A stretch of 45,419 nucleotides of DNA, taken from positions 1-45,419 of the forward strand of contig DUUN01000014.1 of the NCBI GenBank assembly GCA_012841535.1, given 5' to 3'. Each line of letters begins with the position of its first letter. Positions within the stretch are counted from its first letter, which is position 1. Shown in pieces: positions 44,986 through 45,419 of this stretch. Under the pieces are notes generated by a model. That model did not search any database, was not told the DNA's origin, and saw only the letters and a program-made list of their open reading frames with translations. The position numbers and the translations under genes were made by a program. Source of the stretch: Gallicola sp. (GTDB lineage: Bacteria; Bacillota; Clostridia; Tissierellales; Peptoniphilaceae).

Positions 44986-45419
44986 TTGATAATTAGAAAT
45001 TGTTATCTTTTAAACTTTAGAAATTTTAATAACTTAAATATACAGTTTTCAGACAAAACAAATATAATAATTGGAAACAATGCTGAAGGGAAAACTAATA
45101 TTTTAGAAGCTATTTATTTTAGTGCAAAAGGTAAAAGTTTCAGATCTTCAAAGGAATCCGATTTAATAAAATTTAATAAAGAACATGCCTATATTAGAAC
45201 AGATATAGAGTCTAATGGTGTTGAGGAAAAAATAGAAGTAAAACTTTCAAGGGAAAAAAAGAAGCAAATTAGAATAAATGAAAATTTAATTGATACTATG
45301 AAAGAACTTCGAACTTTTTTTGACATAGTTACCTTTACACCGGAAGATTTAAAAATTATTAAAGATAGTAAAGCATATAGAAGAAATTTTATTGATGAGA
45401 TAATTACAGATTTAATCCC
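44986..45419 (+). CDS. recF: DNA replication/repair protein RecF (partial, runs off the window)
   Basis: An open frame continues to the window end with no stop. It begins with TTG (44986) 6 bases after AGGAG and starts IIRNCYLLNFRNFNNLNI, as RecF does. Walker A is GNNAEGKTN, followed by LEAIYFSAKGKSFR and FTPEDLKIIK, all family landmarks. RecF helps load RecA at gaps. It is cut by the window end; about 145 residues are visible. Its place after dnaN and the S4 gene supports the call. Confidence 0.95.
   Translation, partial: MIIRNCYLLNFRNFNNLNIQFSDKTNIIIGNNAEGKTNILEAIYFSAKGKSFRSSKESDLIKFNKEHAYIRTDIESNGVEEKIEVKLSREKKKQIRINENLIDTMKELRTFFDIVTFTPEDLKIIKDSKAYRRNFIDEIITDLI

Overview
The window looks like the chromosome of a low-GC (AT-rich), Gram-positive anaerobe in the Clostridia/Tissierellia area, possibly Peptoniphilaceae-like. 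This rests on base composition, the Bacillus/Clostridium-type order rpmH-rnpA-yidD-yidC-jag-mnmE-mnmG-rsmG on one side of dnaA and dnaN-S4-recF on the other, an anaerobic-type glycerol 3-phosphate dehydrogenase cluster, a formate/nitrite-family channel and an M16C peptidase. The assignment is inference; no rRNA is present. I saw no tRNA or rRNA gene, insertion sequence, prophage or CRISPR array.

Layout. (1) 257-4386: a MoeA-family protein followed, with overlaps, by a complete FecCD-type ABC importer (permease, ATPase, lipoprotein), a possible molybdate or tungstate uptake unit. (2) 4492-10572: a glycerol operon with a near-consensus promoter, a leader terminator, the antiterminator glpP, then glpK, glpF and three genes for a GlpA/GlpB/DUF1667 dehydrogenase, ending at a strong terminator. 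(3) 10686-21037: mostly single genes and short operons: uncharacterised proteins, acetyltransferases, a membrane-anchored XRE regulator divergent from an FNT channel, a Qnr-like pentapeptide repeat protein, small membrane proteins, and a DUF2975-XRE-DUF4153 operon with a palindrome over its promoter. (4) 21305-24991: nrdA-nrdB (class I ribonucleotide reductase) behind two NrdR boxes that overlap the promoter. (5) 24992-34869: small membrane proteins including a 27-residue peptide, tandem flavin reductases, two acetyltransferases, a large M16C peptidase, a secreted glucosaminidase with a degenerate M23 domain, an RNA cyclic phosphodiesterase, a HAD protein and a DUF6483 protein. (6) 35041-45419: the replication origin region. 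The ribosomal/membrane-insertion/tRNA-modification genes read leftwards, and dnaA, dnaN, an S4 protein and recF (cut by the window end) read rightwards.

The origin is the best-resolved non-coding element. DnaA boxes flank dnaA on both sides, and the dnaA-dnaN gap ends with a DnaA box, a run of DnaA-trio repeats and an AT-rich tract, which matches the Bacillus-type unwinding site. Other readable regulation includes the glp leader terminator, the NrdR boxes, a possible attenuator-like pair of alternative hairpins before the glucosaminidase gene, and many rho-independent terminators, several of them bidirectional between convergent genes.

No single locus is clearly a new defence or mobile system. 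The most interesting items are the Qnr-like protein, the glycerol kinase that seems to lack the HPr-phosphorylated histidine, the alternative hairpins at 32019-32115, the membrane-tethered XRE regulator, and the 27-residue peptide gene at 25458.
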